From: an uncultured Veillonellaceae bacterium
GTDB lineage: Bacteria > Bacillota > Negativicutes > Selenomonadales > Selenomonadaceae
Assembly: GCA_900315575.1 (NCBI GenBank)
Contig: OMZR01000006.1
Span: 1-41,566, forward strand
DNA length: 41,566 bases
Reading direction: 5' to 3'
Shown: in pieces, positions 17,439 to 26,552 of the stretch
Layout: every line of letters begins with the position of its first letter
Numbering within the stretch: the first letter of the stretch is position 1
The notes under the pieces: model-generated
Databases searched by the model: none
What the model saw: only the letters and a program-made list of their open reading frames with translations
What the model was told of the DNA's origin: nothing
Translations under genes and position numbers: made by a program

Positions 17439-18755
17439 ATGGGATTAAGAGAGCTGCAGGATCACGTCGACGTGATCAATCAACAGATGGCCCGATATGG
17501 CGTAAAGTTCGGCATCTACAAGAATGGTTCATATAATGAAAGGCTGTTTCCGTTCGATCCGATTCCACGCATCATCGAGGCGGACGAATTTCAGACGCTC
17601 GAGCGCGGCCTCGCGCAGCGCGTCAATGCACTGAACAAGTTCCTCGCGGACATTTACGCGGACAAGAACATCATCCACGAAGGTGTCGTTCCGGAGGAAT
17701 TCGTCTACCGCTCTCCCGGCTACCTCGCGCAGTGCGAGGGCATCCGCCCGCCCGAGGGCATCTACAGCCACATTTCGGGCATCGACCTCGTCAAGGGCAA
17801 GAACAGTGTCTGGTACGTCCTCGAAGACAACCTGCGCATCCCGTCCGGCGCGTCGTATCCTCTGATTGCGCGCTCGCTCTGCCGTCAGTGCTGCCCGCAG
17901 ACGTTCCGCGAACGCGCCATCCGCGACAACCGCGGCTACGGACAGGCGCTCAAGGTCGTCATGGATCATGTGAACTGCGGCGGCATCAATGTCATCCTGA
18001 CGCCGGGCCGCTACAATTCCGCCTACTTCGAACACTCGTATCTCGCGGAGCAGTCCGAGGCCGTGCTCGCCGAGAGCATGGATCTCTATGTGGAGAACAA
18101 CTGCGTCTTCTACCGCAGCAATCACGGCCCGATGAAGGTCGGCGCCATCTACCGGCATCTCAGCGACGACTTCCTCGATCCGCTCTGCTTCCGCCCCGAC
18201 TCGCTCATCGGCGTGCCGAACCTCATGGCTGCCTACCGCGCGGGCAGCGTCGCCATCCTCAACACGCCGGGCAACGGCGTCGCAGACGACAAGGGCATCT
18301 ACTATTTCGTGCCGAAGATGATTCGCTATTATCTCGACGAAGAGCCGATTCTCCAGAACGCACCGACGTACCTGCCATATTCCAAAGACGACCTCGACTA
18401 TACGCTCGAGCACCTCGACGACCTCGTCATCAAGGACGTCGCTGAGGCTGGCGGCTATGGCGTCGTCTTTGGCAGCAGCCTGCCGAAAGAAAAGAAAGAA
18501 GCACTCAAGGACAAAATCATTGAGGAGCCACGCCGCTTCATTTCGCAGCAGGTCATCGATTTCGAAGACCTGCCCATCATGGATAATGAACGCGTCGTCG
18601 GACGCAAGGCCGACCTGCGCGCCTTCGTGCTTTCGGGCGAGGAAACGTACGTCTGGCCCTGCGGCCTCACGCGCTTCTCGCGCAATCCGTCGAGCTTCAT
18701 TGTCAATTCGTCACAGGGTGGAGGTTTCAAAGACACATGGGTTCTCTCACATTAA
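17439..18755 (+). CDS. circularly permuted ATP-grasp protein (type 2)
   Basis: This 438-residue protein belongs to the circularly permuted ATP-grasp family (formerly DUF404/DUF407). Seen in order are an N-terminal segment ending in YGVKFGIY, a central region with VLEDNLRIPSGASYP, and a C-terminal part with VIKDVAEAGGYGVVFG, which fits an ATP-binding loop, and KADLRAFVLSG. The family is predicted to form amide bonds in small peptide-like compounds; no reaction is proven here. The ATG at 17439 has AAAGGGTG six bases upstream and is preferred over a GTG at 17430. The end overlaps the alpha-E gene by 19 bases. A terminator in the leader suggests controlled read-through. Confidence 0.93.
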   Translation: MGLRELQDHVDVINQQMARYGVKFGIYKNGSYNERLFPFDPIPRIIEADEFQTLERGLAQRVNALNKFLADIYADKNIIHEGVVPEEFVYRSPGYLAQCEGIRPPEGIYSHISGIDLVKGKNSVWYVLEDNLRIPSGASYPLIARSLCRQCCPQTFRERAIRDNRGYGQALKVVMDHVNCGGINVILTPGRYNSAYFEHSYLAEQSEAVLAESMDLYVENNCVFYRSNHGPMKVGAIYRHLSDDFLDPLCFRPDSLIGVPNLMAAYRAGSVAILNTPGNGVADDKGIYYFVPKMIRYYLDEEPILQNAPTYLPYSKDDLDYTLEHLDDLVIKDVAEAGGYGVVFGSSLPKEKKEALKDKIIEEPRRFISQQVIDFEDLPIMDNERVVGRKADLRAFVLSGEETYVWPCGLTRFSRNPSSFIVNSSQGGGFKDTWVLSH

Positions 18756-19420
18756 GCAAGATTGATCGTCTTTACTGGATGGGACGCTACGCCGAACGCG
18801 TCAACACGACGCTGCGCTTCCTCATGAAATATTACGACCAGCTCATCGACGGCCAGCCGATGGATCACCGCGAAATCTGCGAGCGGCTGACCGTGCCGGA
18901 CATCTACACGGGCAACGAGGACTTCATCTCGCGCTTCACGTTCGACGAGACGAATCCCGACTCCATCTACACGGCGGCCGACCGGATGCTCGGCAACGGC
19001 ATGATGCTGCGCGAGACGATCAGCTCGGCAACGCTCTCCTATCTGCAGATGGCTTTCAACGACCTCATCTCCGCGAAGAAGAGCGACTGCCCGATGATTG
19101 AGGTGCAGGCCATGATTGACAGCATCATGGCGTTCCGCGGGAGCTTTGACGACACGGTCGAGGACGAAGGTGTGCGCAACGTCGTCAAGTGCGGCTGGAC
19201 GGCCGAGCGCTGCATCCTCTACCTGCGGCTCGGCGAACCCGACCGCATGTGCCTGAAAGAAATGGGCAAGCTCATCGACCGCGTCAAGCGCACGCCCGTA
19301 CGCACGCGCTCGTTTGCCTTCGCCGAACTCCTGAAAGCCACGGCGCTCGGCGATGGTGGCAAGCTGCCAGACGAACGTGGCGACCTCATCCATGCCGCAG
19401 AAGAGCTGGTGGAGATTTGA
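18737..19420 (+). CDS. alpha-E domain protein
   Basis: This 227-residue, mostly helical protein opens with LSKIDRLYWMGRYAERVN, the hallmark of the alpha-E family (formerly DUF403), which regularly accompanies circularly permuted ATP-grasp proteins. The family is usually nearer 300 residues, so this is a short member. No catalytic motif is evident, and it may support or scaffold the ATP-grasp partner. It starts inside the end of the ATP-grasp gene and its stop overlaps the start of the transglutaminase gene, so all three are translationally coupled. Confidence 0.9.
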   Translation: MGSLTLSKIDRLYWMGRYAERVNTTLRFLMKYYDQLIDGQPMDHREICERLTVPDIYTGNEDFISRFTFDETNPDSIYTAADRMLGNGMMLRETISSATLSYLQMAFNDLISAKKSDCPMIEVQAMIDSIMAFRGSFDDTVEDEGVRNVVKCGWTAERCILYLRLGEPDRMCLKEMGKLIDRVKRTPVRTRSFAFAELLKATALGDGGKLPDERGDLIHAAEELVEI

Positions 19421-20205
19421 AAAAATTATCGTTTGTTTTTGAGACGCGCAATATGTATTCTTCTCCCGTGACCGAGCATGACTTCCTCTTGCGCTGTGTT
19501 CCGCAGGAACGCCCCGAACAGCGCATCGTCGAGATGCACCTCGATGTCCAGCCGCTCGTCACGGGCGGGAATTTCGGCGTCGACAGTTTTGGCAACCGCA
19601 CGTACACGGGGCGGCTGCCGCGCGGTCATACCGCGTTTTCCTACCGTGTGCAAGGCATCGCCATCCGCGACGAGAGCCGACGCCTGCCGTGCCCGCACCC
19701 CCTCCCCGTCTATTCCTACCCCTCGACCCTCACGCGCCCCTCGGAGACGCTCCGCCGCCTCTATGACAGTGTCGAACCAAGCGACGACGATCTCGAGCAG
19801 GCCGAACGCTTTCGCGTTGCCGTCTATGAATTCATGACGTACAAATCTGGCGTCACAAATGTTCAGACGACGGCGGCAGACGCGGCACTTTTCCGCGCTG
19901 GCGTCTGCCAGGACTTCACGCACATCTTCCTTGCGCTCTGCCGCATGAAGCACATCCCCGCCCGCTACGTCAGCGGCATTCCTGTTGGCGAGGGCGCGAG
20001 CCATGCCTGGGCGGAAATCTGGTACGATGGAAAGTGGCACGGCATCGACGCAACGCGCAACTGCCCAGCCGATGAAAAATACCTCAAGTTCTGCTCGGGC
20101 CGCGACTTCATCGACTGCCCGATCGAGCAGGGCGTCTTCTGGGGTTGCTGCACGCAGACGCAGGAAGTCTACACGAAATTGGAGGAGATCAACGACGCAG
20201 GCTGA
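19417..20205 (+). CDS. transglutaminase-like cysteine protease family protein
   Basis: This 262-residue protein has the N-terminal beta domain typical of bacterial transglutaminase-like proteins and a C-terminal papain-like core. The triad is visible as Cys164 in AGVCQDFTH, His196 in GASHAWAEIWYDG and Asp211 in HGIDATRN. The best start is TTG at 19417, which overlaps the alpha-E stop as TTGA and has GGTGGAG upstream. No signal peptide is seen, so the protein should be cytosolic. In this conserved gene set it is predicted to cleave or cross-link peptide bonds in the product of the ATP-grasp enzyme; that role is an inference. Confidence 0.92.
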   Translation: MKKLSFVFETRNMYSSPVTEHDFLLRCVPQERPEQRIVEMHLDVQPLVTGGNFGVDSFGNRTYTGRLPRGHTAFSYRVQGIAIRDESRRLPCPHPLPVYSYPSTLTRPSETLRRLYDSVEPSDDDLEQAERFRVAVYEFMTYKSGVTNVQTTAADAALFRAGVCQDFTHIFLALCRMKHIPARYVSGIPVGEGASHAWAEIWYDGKWHGIDATRNCPADEKYLKFCSGRDFIDCPIEQGVFWGCCTQTQEVYTKLEEINDAG

Positions 20206-20238
20206 CCATCGAAAGACCCTATCCATGCAATCAACGCA

Positions 20239-20283
20239 TAAAAAAAATCGGGACACCCCAGCGAAGGGCGTCCCGATTTTTCT
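20239..20283. terminator. bidirectional terminator between transglutaminase and feoAB
   Basis: A 14-bp stem (AAATCGGGACACCC and GGGCGTCCCGATTT, one G-U pair) with a 7-base loop is flanked by an A-run on the left and a T-run on the right. It can therefore end the plus-strand operon and the converging feoAB transcript. Confidence 0.92.
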
Positions 20284-20294
20284 GTCTGATTTTT

Positions 20295-22676
20295 TCAGTG
20301 CAGTCCCATCGCCGTGCCGAGAAGATGCACGACAAAGGCGACGACCCACGCAATCGCGCACTGTGTGACGACGGTATAAATGGCATTCTTGCCGCCGGAC
20401 TCGCGCTTGACCGTCGCAATCGCCGCGACGCAGGGCGTGTAGAGCAGCGTGAACGTCAGGAAGACGGTTGCCGTGAATGGCGTAAAGAGCGCCTGCAGCG
20501 CGGCGACGTCCTCGCCGACGAGCACGGTCAACGTCGAGACGAGCGTCTCTTTTGCCGTGAAGCCCGTGAGGATGGCTGTGGCCACGCGCCAGTCGCCAAA
20601 GCCGAGCGGCGCAAAAATCGGCGCGACGGCGCGGCCGATGCTCGCAAGCAAGCTCTCGTCCGGCGTCGCGGCCGGATTGAGCTGCCCGTCGAACATCTGG
20701 AGGAACCAGATGATGATGGATGCCGCGAAGATGATCGTGAACGCCTTCATCACAAAGCCTTTCGACTTGTCCCAAACGAGACGCACGACGCTTTTCGCCG
20801 ATGGGATACGATAGTTCGGCAGCTCCATGACGAACGGCACCGGCTCCCCACGGAAGCGCGTGCGGTCAAGCACGAGCGCATAAAGAATGCCGCAGCAGAT
20901 ACCGAGAACATAGAGCGAAATCATGACGAGCGCCTGATATTGCGGTGGGAAGAACGCGCCGATGATCAGCGTGTAAATCGGCAGCTTCGCGCTACAACTC
21001 ATGAACGGCGTCAGCAGGATCGTCATCTTGCGATCGCGATCGGACGACAGCGTGCGCGTCGCCATGATGGCCGGCACGGAACAGCCGAAACCGACAAGCA
21101 ATGGCACAATGCTGCGCCCCGAAAGGCCGATCCGCCGCAGCAGCCGATCCATGACGAACGCGACGCGCGCCATATAGCCTGTGTCTTCGAGAATCGAGAG
21201 GAAGAAATAAAGCGTCACAATCGTCGGCAGGAAGCTGATGACCGTTCCGACGCCCTGCACGATACCGTCGATGATGAGCGCATGCATGACAGGATTCACG
21301 TCAGCCGCCGTGAGGCCCGCGTCCATGGCATCCGTGATGCCGCCGACGATCCATTCCATGCCGCTCGTCAGGAGCGCCCCGATGCCATTGAACGTCATGA
21401 CGAAGATGAAGCCCATGATGGCGATAAAAATCGGGATGGCTGTGTACTTGCCCGTCAGATAGCGATCCATCTGCGCACTGCGGCGGTGTTCCTTGCTCTC
21501 ATGCGGTCGCACGATGGTTTCCTTGCAGAGGCCCGTGATGAACGTGAAGCGCATGTTCGCGAGCGCTGCCTCAGCATCAAGGCCGCTTTCCTGTTCCATC
21601 ACGACGGAAATCTGGTCATAAATCGGCTTCTGTTCAGGCGGAATCTGGAGCTTCGCCTCGACGAGCGGGTCATGCTCGATGAGCTTCGTCGCCGCAAAAC
21701 GAATCGGCAGCCCCGCCTTTTCCGCGAGCGGCTCGATGAGGTGCGCCATGGCGTGGATGCCGCGATGGACGGCCGCAACCGGGTCGTCAGGGTCGTCGCT
21801 GTCAGCGCAGAAATCGATGCGCATCGGCTTCTCATGATTGCGCGCAACATGGATGGCATGCTCGACGAGTTCGGCGATGCCTTCATTTTTGGCCGCCGCA
21901 ATCGGGATGACCGGGATTCCAAGTGTCGCCTCAAGCTCGTTGATGTGGATAGCGCCGCCATTTTCGCGCACTTCGTCCATCATGTTGAGCGCGAGCACCA
22001 TGGGGATGCCGAGCTCCATGATCTGCATCGTCAGGTAGAGGTTGCGTTCGAGATTCGTCGCATCGACGATGTTGATGATGCCGTCCGGATGCGTATTGAG
22101 CAGGAAGTCGCGTGTGACGATTTCCTCATTCGAATACGGCGAGAGCGAATAGATGCCAGGCAGGTCCGTCACGCGTGCCTCAGGATGCAGCTTCATCTGC
22201 CCGTCCTTGCGGTCGACTGTGACGCCTGGGAAATTTCCGACATGCTGGTTCGCGCCTGTCAGCTGGTTGAAGAGCGTCGTCTTGCCGCAGTTCTGGTTGC
22301 CGACAAGCGCAAACGACATCGGCGCGCCCTCGGGAATCTCTGTCGCCTTGTCGTGATGATGGTAGCTCGGCGCGCGGTCGAACTCGCCGACGCCCGGATG
22401 CGGGATGGAAAAATGCCACTTCGCGGCCGGCACGTTTGCCGCTTCTTCATCGTGCAGCCCCTCCATCGTCAGCAGCCGCGCCTCATCGAGGCGCAGCGTC
22501 AGTTCGTACCCGCGCACCTTCACCTGGATCGGGTCGCCCATCGGCGCCCGTTTCACGAGCTCGACATGCGTCCGCGGCGTCAGCCCCATGTCCAAGAGAT
22601 GGTGCCGCAGCGCCCCCGTCCCGTGCACGACCTTGATGAGTGCCGCTTCGCCCGGCTGGAGTTCATCTAATGTCAT
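20295..22676 (-). CDS. feoB: ferrous iron transporter, FeoA-FeoB fusion
   Basis: This inner-membrane Fe(II) transporter is 793 residues. Residues 1-75 are an FeoA SH3-like domain (LDELQPGEAALIKVV...LLDMGLTPRTHVELV). A His-containing linker (SYHHHD) follows. The FeoB G domain has G1 GNQNCGKT (126-133), DLPG and NMMDE. A helical insert and the membrane core come next, with the conserved GFGCSVPAIMATR and FMSCSAKLPIY pore motifs and GFTAKETLVSTL near the end. FeoA is more often a separate gene, so this is a natural fusion. ATG at 22676 is chosen over the adjacent TTG, though spacing to the AAGGGG site does not decide. A Fur-like box lies upstream. Confidence 0.97.
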   Translation of the reverse strand: MTLDELQPGEAALIKVVHGTGALRHHLLDMGLTPRTHVELVKRAPMGDPIQVKVRGYELTLRLDEARLLTMEGLHDEEAANVPAAKWHFSIPHPGVGEFDRAPSYHHHDKATEIPEGAPMSFALVGNQNCGKTTLFNQLTGANQHVGNFPGVTVDRKDGQMKLHPEARVTDLPGIYSLSPYSNEEIVTRDFLLNTHPDGIINIVDATNLERNLYLTMQIMELGIPMVLALNMMDEVRENGGAIHINELEATLGIPVIPIAAAKNEGIAELVEHAIHVARNHEKPMRIDFCADSDDPDDPVAAVHRGIHAMAHLIEPLAEKAGLPIRFAATKLIEHDPLVEAKLQIPPEQKPIYDQISVVMEQESGLDAEAALANMRFTFITGLCKETIVRPHESKEHRRSAQMDRYLTGKYTAIPIFIAIMGFIFVMTFNGIGALLTSGMEWIVGGITDAMDAGLTAADVNPVMHALIIDGIVQGVGTVISFLPTIVTLYFFLSILEDTGYMARVAFVMDRLLRRIGLSGRSIVPLLVGFGCSVPAIMATRTLSSDRDRKMTILLTPFMSCSAKLPIYTLIIGAFFPPQYQALVMISLYVLGICCGILYALVLDRTRFRGEPVPFVMELPNYRIPSAKSVVRLVWDKSKGFVMKAFTIIFAASIIIWFLQMFDGQLNPAATPDESLLASIGRAVAPIFAPLGFGDWRVATAILTGFTAKETLVSTLTVLVGEDVAALQALFTPFTATVFLTFTLLYTPCVAAIATVKRESGGKNAIYTVVTQCAIAWVVAFVVHLLGTAMGLH

Positions 22677-22734
22677 CAATCGTTCTTGCCCCTTTTGTGC
22701 TTGCTCTCGAATTCATTCTCTGTTCGTTATTCGT

Positions 22735-22749
22735 TGATATATACTATCA
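22735..22749 (-). promoter_or_regulatory. candidate Fur box upstream of feoAB
   Basis: The minus strand reads TGATAGTATATATCA, an imperfect 7-1-7 inverted repeat close to the TGATAAT-N-ATTATCA Fur consensus (6 of 7 and 5 of 7 matches). It lies about 60 bases upstream of the feoAB start, as expected for iron-repressed ferrous uptake. No binding evidence is available. Confidence 0.45.
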
Positions 22750-22774
22750 TAAACCATCCCTATCCCGCATGCAA

Positions 22775-22808
22775 CAAAAAAGGACACTGTCGATTTGACA
22801 ATGTCCTT
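22775..22808 (-). terminator. terminator after the Rpn-family gene
   Basis: On the minus strand AAGGACATTGTC pairs with GACAGTGTCCTT around a short loop, followed by TTTTTTG. It ends transcription of the nuclease gene just before the feoAB control region. Confidence 0.85.
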
Positions 22809-22837
22809 CGATATTCTTTTGTCCCTCGATGTCAGAA

Positions 22838-23668
22838 TCAGTACGCCAAGTTCGATTCCTTCGCGATGCGGATGACCTCAGCGACCGTCGTCTCATTGTC
22901 CGAAGCGATGTCCGCATACGCCACGCGACGCTTCAGCTGGTTGCGAATCGTGCGCAACGTCCTTTCCGCAGCCGCTTCCGCAGCTGCTTTCGCGGAACGC
23001 TTCTCTGCATACTCTTCAATCACCTTGCACATTGTCATCACCCCATGTTCATCCGACTTGAAAAAATTCGCCCGCTCGGCGAGCACTTTTGAATGCATCT
23101 TCGACGGCTCCTTGCAGAAAAAATCCTGCATGAGCTGTCCGAGCGGCGTATCATCCTGAAATGCTCCATTGACATAGAGGATTTCCGCATCGTCAGCGAA
23201 ACGCTGGCCGTCAAGCTCGCGTACCGTGCGCTCGACATGGTAGACAGGCTTTTTGCCTTTCATCACGTCATTTTCTGTGATGAAGATGACGATGACCTTC
23301 GGCAGCTGTTTCCACTCCGTGCCCTTCTCGACATGCATCGTGTCCATCATGCTCGCGTTAAAGCGGGCGCGTCGCGGATCGGCGCCATCATCGCTTCTCT
23401 GCACCTCGATGTCATATTCCGTGCCGTCCGCGTCCGTTGCAAGGACATCGAACCGCACAGCCCGCCCGTAAAGATTCGGCACATCCTGCTGCGTATGCAT
23501 CTCACGCACGACGAGCTGCGGCAGCTGGAGGATGATACGAAGAACATACTCCATGCCCTCGCGATTGTCTGCAAAGCACGCATGGAAAAACGTGTCATCA
23601 ATGAGGCGGAGCTTTGCAATCGTGTCGAGCAGCTGCTTCCGCTGTTCCTTCGTCATGAAACGCATCAT
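22838..23668 (-). CDS. Rpn/PD-(D/E)XK nuclease family protein
   Basis: This 276-residue protein resembles the Rpn recombination-promoting nuclease/transposase-associated family. The key block is RFDVLATDADGTEYDIEVQ, giving Asp74, Glu88 and Gln90 of the PD-(D/E)XK core (the D...ExQ variant usual here). The N-terminus (LIDDTFFHACFADN) and the helical tail rich in Ala, Glu and Lys also fit. The family relaxes or cuts DNA and is often mobile, but no inverted repeats or transposase partner are seen. Starts at 23668, 23665 and 23656 are all possible after AAAGAGGG. It has its own promoter and terminator, so it is a monocistronic unit between feoAB and groEL. Confidence 0.85.
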   Translation of the reverse strand: MMRFMTKEQRKQLLDTIAKLRLIDDTFFHACFADNREGMEYVLRIILQLPQLVVREMHTQQDVPNLYGRAVRFDVLATDADGTEYDIEVQRSDDGADPRRARFNASMMDTMHVEKGTEWKQLPKVIVIFITENDVMKGKKPVYHVERTVRELDGQRFADDAEILYVNGAFQDDTPLGQLMQDFFCKEPSKMHSKVLAERANFFKSDEHGVMTMCKVIEEYAEKRSAKAAAEAAAERTLRTIRNQLKRRVAYADIASDNETTVAEVIRIAKESNLAY

Positions 23669-23684
23669 CCCTCTTTCTGCTTAC

Positions 23685-23713
23685 ATTTTACAAGAAAGAG
23701 CTTTAAGATTCAA
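23685..23713 (-). promoter_or_regulatory. promoter of the Rpn-family gene
   Basis: The minus strand has TTGAAT (23708-23713), a 17-base spacer and TAAAAT (23685-23690), immediately downstream of the groEL terminator and about 20 bases before the nuclease start. Confidence 0.7.
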
Positions 23714-23719
23714 GGAAAA

Positions 23720-23760
23720 TCAAAACAAAAGAGCACCGCCGCAAAAAAACGATGCTCTTT
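23720..23760 (-). terminator. terminator after groEL
   Basis: AAAGAGCA and TGCTCTTT pair around a 17-base loop on the minus strand and are followed by TGTTTTGATTTT. It lies about 20 bases beyond the groEL stop. Confidence 0.75.
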
Positions 23761-23781
23761 CTCTTTCTGTTAAGGCACTTA

Positions 23782-25410
<1,629 letters not shown>

Positions 25411-25460
25411 TTACCTCCGAAAAAATCGATGTATCTGGGCTCGCGTCAAAACTCTGAATC

Positions 25461-25742
25461 TCAGAGGACTGCGAGGATGTCGGATTCGCGGACGATGAGG
25501 TATTCCTTGTCATCGACTTTGACTTCCGTGCCCGAGTATTTGGAGAAGATGATGTTGTCGCCTGGCTTCACTTCCATCGCAGCGCGCTCACCGTTCTCGA
25601 GGAGCTTGCCCGTGCCGACAGCGACGACGGTGCCTTTCTGCGGCTTCTCTTTCGCCGTGTCCGGCAGCACGATGCCGCTTGCGGTCTTGACATCGCTTTC
25701 GGAAACTTCAATGACAACTCTTTCGCCCAGTGGCTTGATCAT
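25461..25742 (-). CDS. groES: co-chaperonin GroES (10 kDa)
   Basis: GroES caps the GroEL ring. The 93-residue protein begins [13 protein letters not shown] and has the mobile loop ([20 protein letters not shown]) that contacts GroEL, then [15 protein letters not shown]. The start at 25742 has AGGAGG nine bases upstream; a longer frame from 25787 would run into the CIRCE operator and is rejected. It is the first gene of the groESL operon. Confidence 0.98.
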   Translation of the reverse strand: MIKPLGERVVIEVSESDVKTASGIVLPDTAKEKPQKGTVVAVGTGKLLENGERAAMEVKPGDNIIFSKYSGTEVKVDDKEYLIVRESDILAVL

Positions 25743-25780
25743 GTATATCTTCCTCCTAACATGGTTTGCAATGTTCTCTG

Positions 25781-25807
25781 TTAGCACTCACTAGGTCTGA
25801 GTGCTAA
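25781..25807. promoter_or_regulatory. CIRCE operator (HrcA binding site)
   Basis: TTAGCACTC, nine bases, then GAGTGCTAA is a perfect match to the CIRCE inverted repeat bound by the HrcA heat-shock repressor. It lies between the groES promoter and its ribosome site. HrcA itself is not in the window. Confidence 0.98.
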
Positions 25808-25818
25808 CTACAGTCTCT

Positions 25819-25847
25819 ATAGTACCCTGTCTTAGTCAAAATGTCAA
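25819..25847 (-). promoter_or_regulatory. groESL promoter
   Basis: The minus strand has TTGACA (25842-25847), a 17-base spacer and TACTAT (25819-25824). Transcription would start right at the edge of the CIRCE element, the usual geometry for HrcA repression. Confidence 0.88.
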
Positions 25848-25865
25848 GCGCCTTTTCGAAAAAAG

Positions 25866-25897
25866 TCAAAAAAACAAGGAGCCGATTTTCCGGCTCC
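25866..25897 (-). terminator. terminator after the ANTAR regulator gene
   Basis: GGAGCCG and CGGCTCC form a 7-bp stem around GAAAAT on the minus strand, followed by TTGTTTTTTTTG. It separates the two-component pair from the groESL promoter. Confidence 0.88.
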
Positions 25898-25914
25898 CCG
25901 CTGTTTTCAAAATT

Positions 25915-26496
25915 TCATTTCACGGCCGCCCGCACGATGGCCTCGGCAACCTCCTTGACCGTCAGGCGCTTCGCCATCGCGTACTGCTGGATGCGGCGGT
26001 ACGCTTCCTTCTCCGTCATGTGGTGCACGGCCATGAGGATGCCCTTCGCACGGTCGAGCGTCTTACGCATCTCGAGCGTATCCTTGACCTTGTCGAGCTC
26101 GGCCGAGAGGCTCTGCATCTCCTCCCAGCGCGAAAGCGCGATCTCGATGGCAGGAAAGAGATTTTCTTCCTCGACGGGCTTGACGAGGTAGCCGAGCACG
26201 CCCGAGTCCTTCGCACGGTCGACGATTTCCGGTTGGCTGTAGGCCGTCAGGAGCAGCACGGGCGCGAGGTTTTCGTCCGAAATCTTCTTGGCCGCTGTGA
26301 TGCCGTCCATCTCCGGCATCTTGATGTCCATGATGACGAGGTCTGGACGGCGCGAGCGCGTGATTTCGACGGCGTGCCAGCCATCGACAGCCTCGCCGAC
26401 GACTTCATGGCCGACATCCTCGAGCATCTCCCGGAGGTCCATGCGGATGATGGACTCGTTGTCTGCGATGACGATGCGCAGGCTTTTCTTCTTCAT
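25915..26496 (-). CDS. response regulator with ANTAR RNA-binding domain (EutV-like)
   Basis: This 193-residue protein has a receiver domain with phospho-acceptor Asp57 (LVIMDIKMPEMDG), the acidic pocket IADNE (Asp12, Glu14), and the conserved Thr and Lys in LLLTAY and LVKPV. A helical linker leads to an ANTAR domain (about 130-190) with the AKGILMAVHHMTEKEAYRRI core. ANTAR proteins bind paired RNA hairpins and block transcription terminators; EutV does this for ethanolamine genes. No eut genes are in the window, so the targets are unknown. The gene lies 56 bases after the histidine kinase gene and is surely its partner. Confidence 0.94.
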   Translation of the reverse strand: MKKKSLRIVIADNESIIRMDLREMLEDVGHEVVGEAVDGWHAVEITRSRRPDLVIMDIKMPEMDGITAAKKISDENLAPVLLLTAYSQPEIVDRAKDSGVLGYLVKPVEEENLFPAIEIALSRWEEMQSLSAELDKVKDTLEMRKTLDRAKGILMAVHHMTEKEAYRRIQQYAMAKRLTVKEVAEAIVRAAVK

Positions 26497-26552
26497 GAAA
26501 CCCTCACTCCATTTCTCTGCTCTTTCCTTCAGTTCCGGGAATCTTCCCGTTT

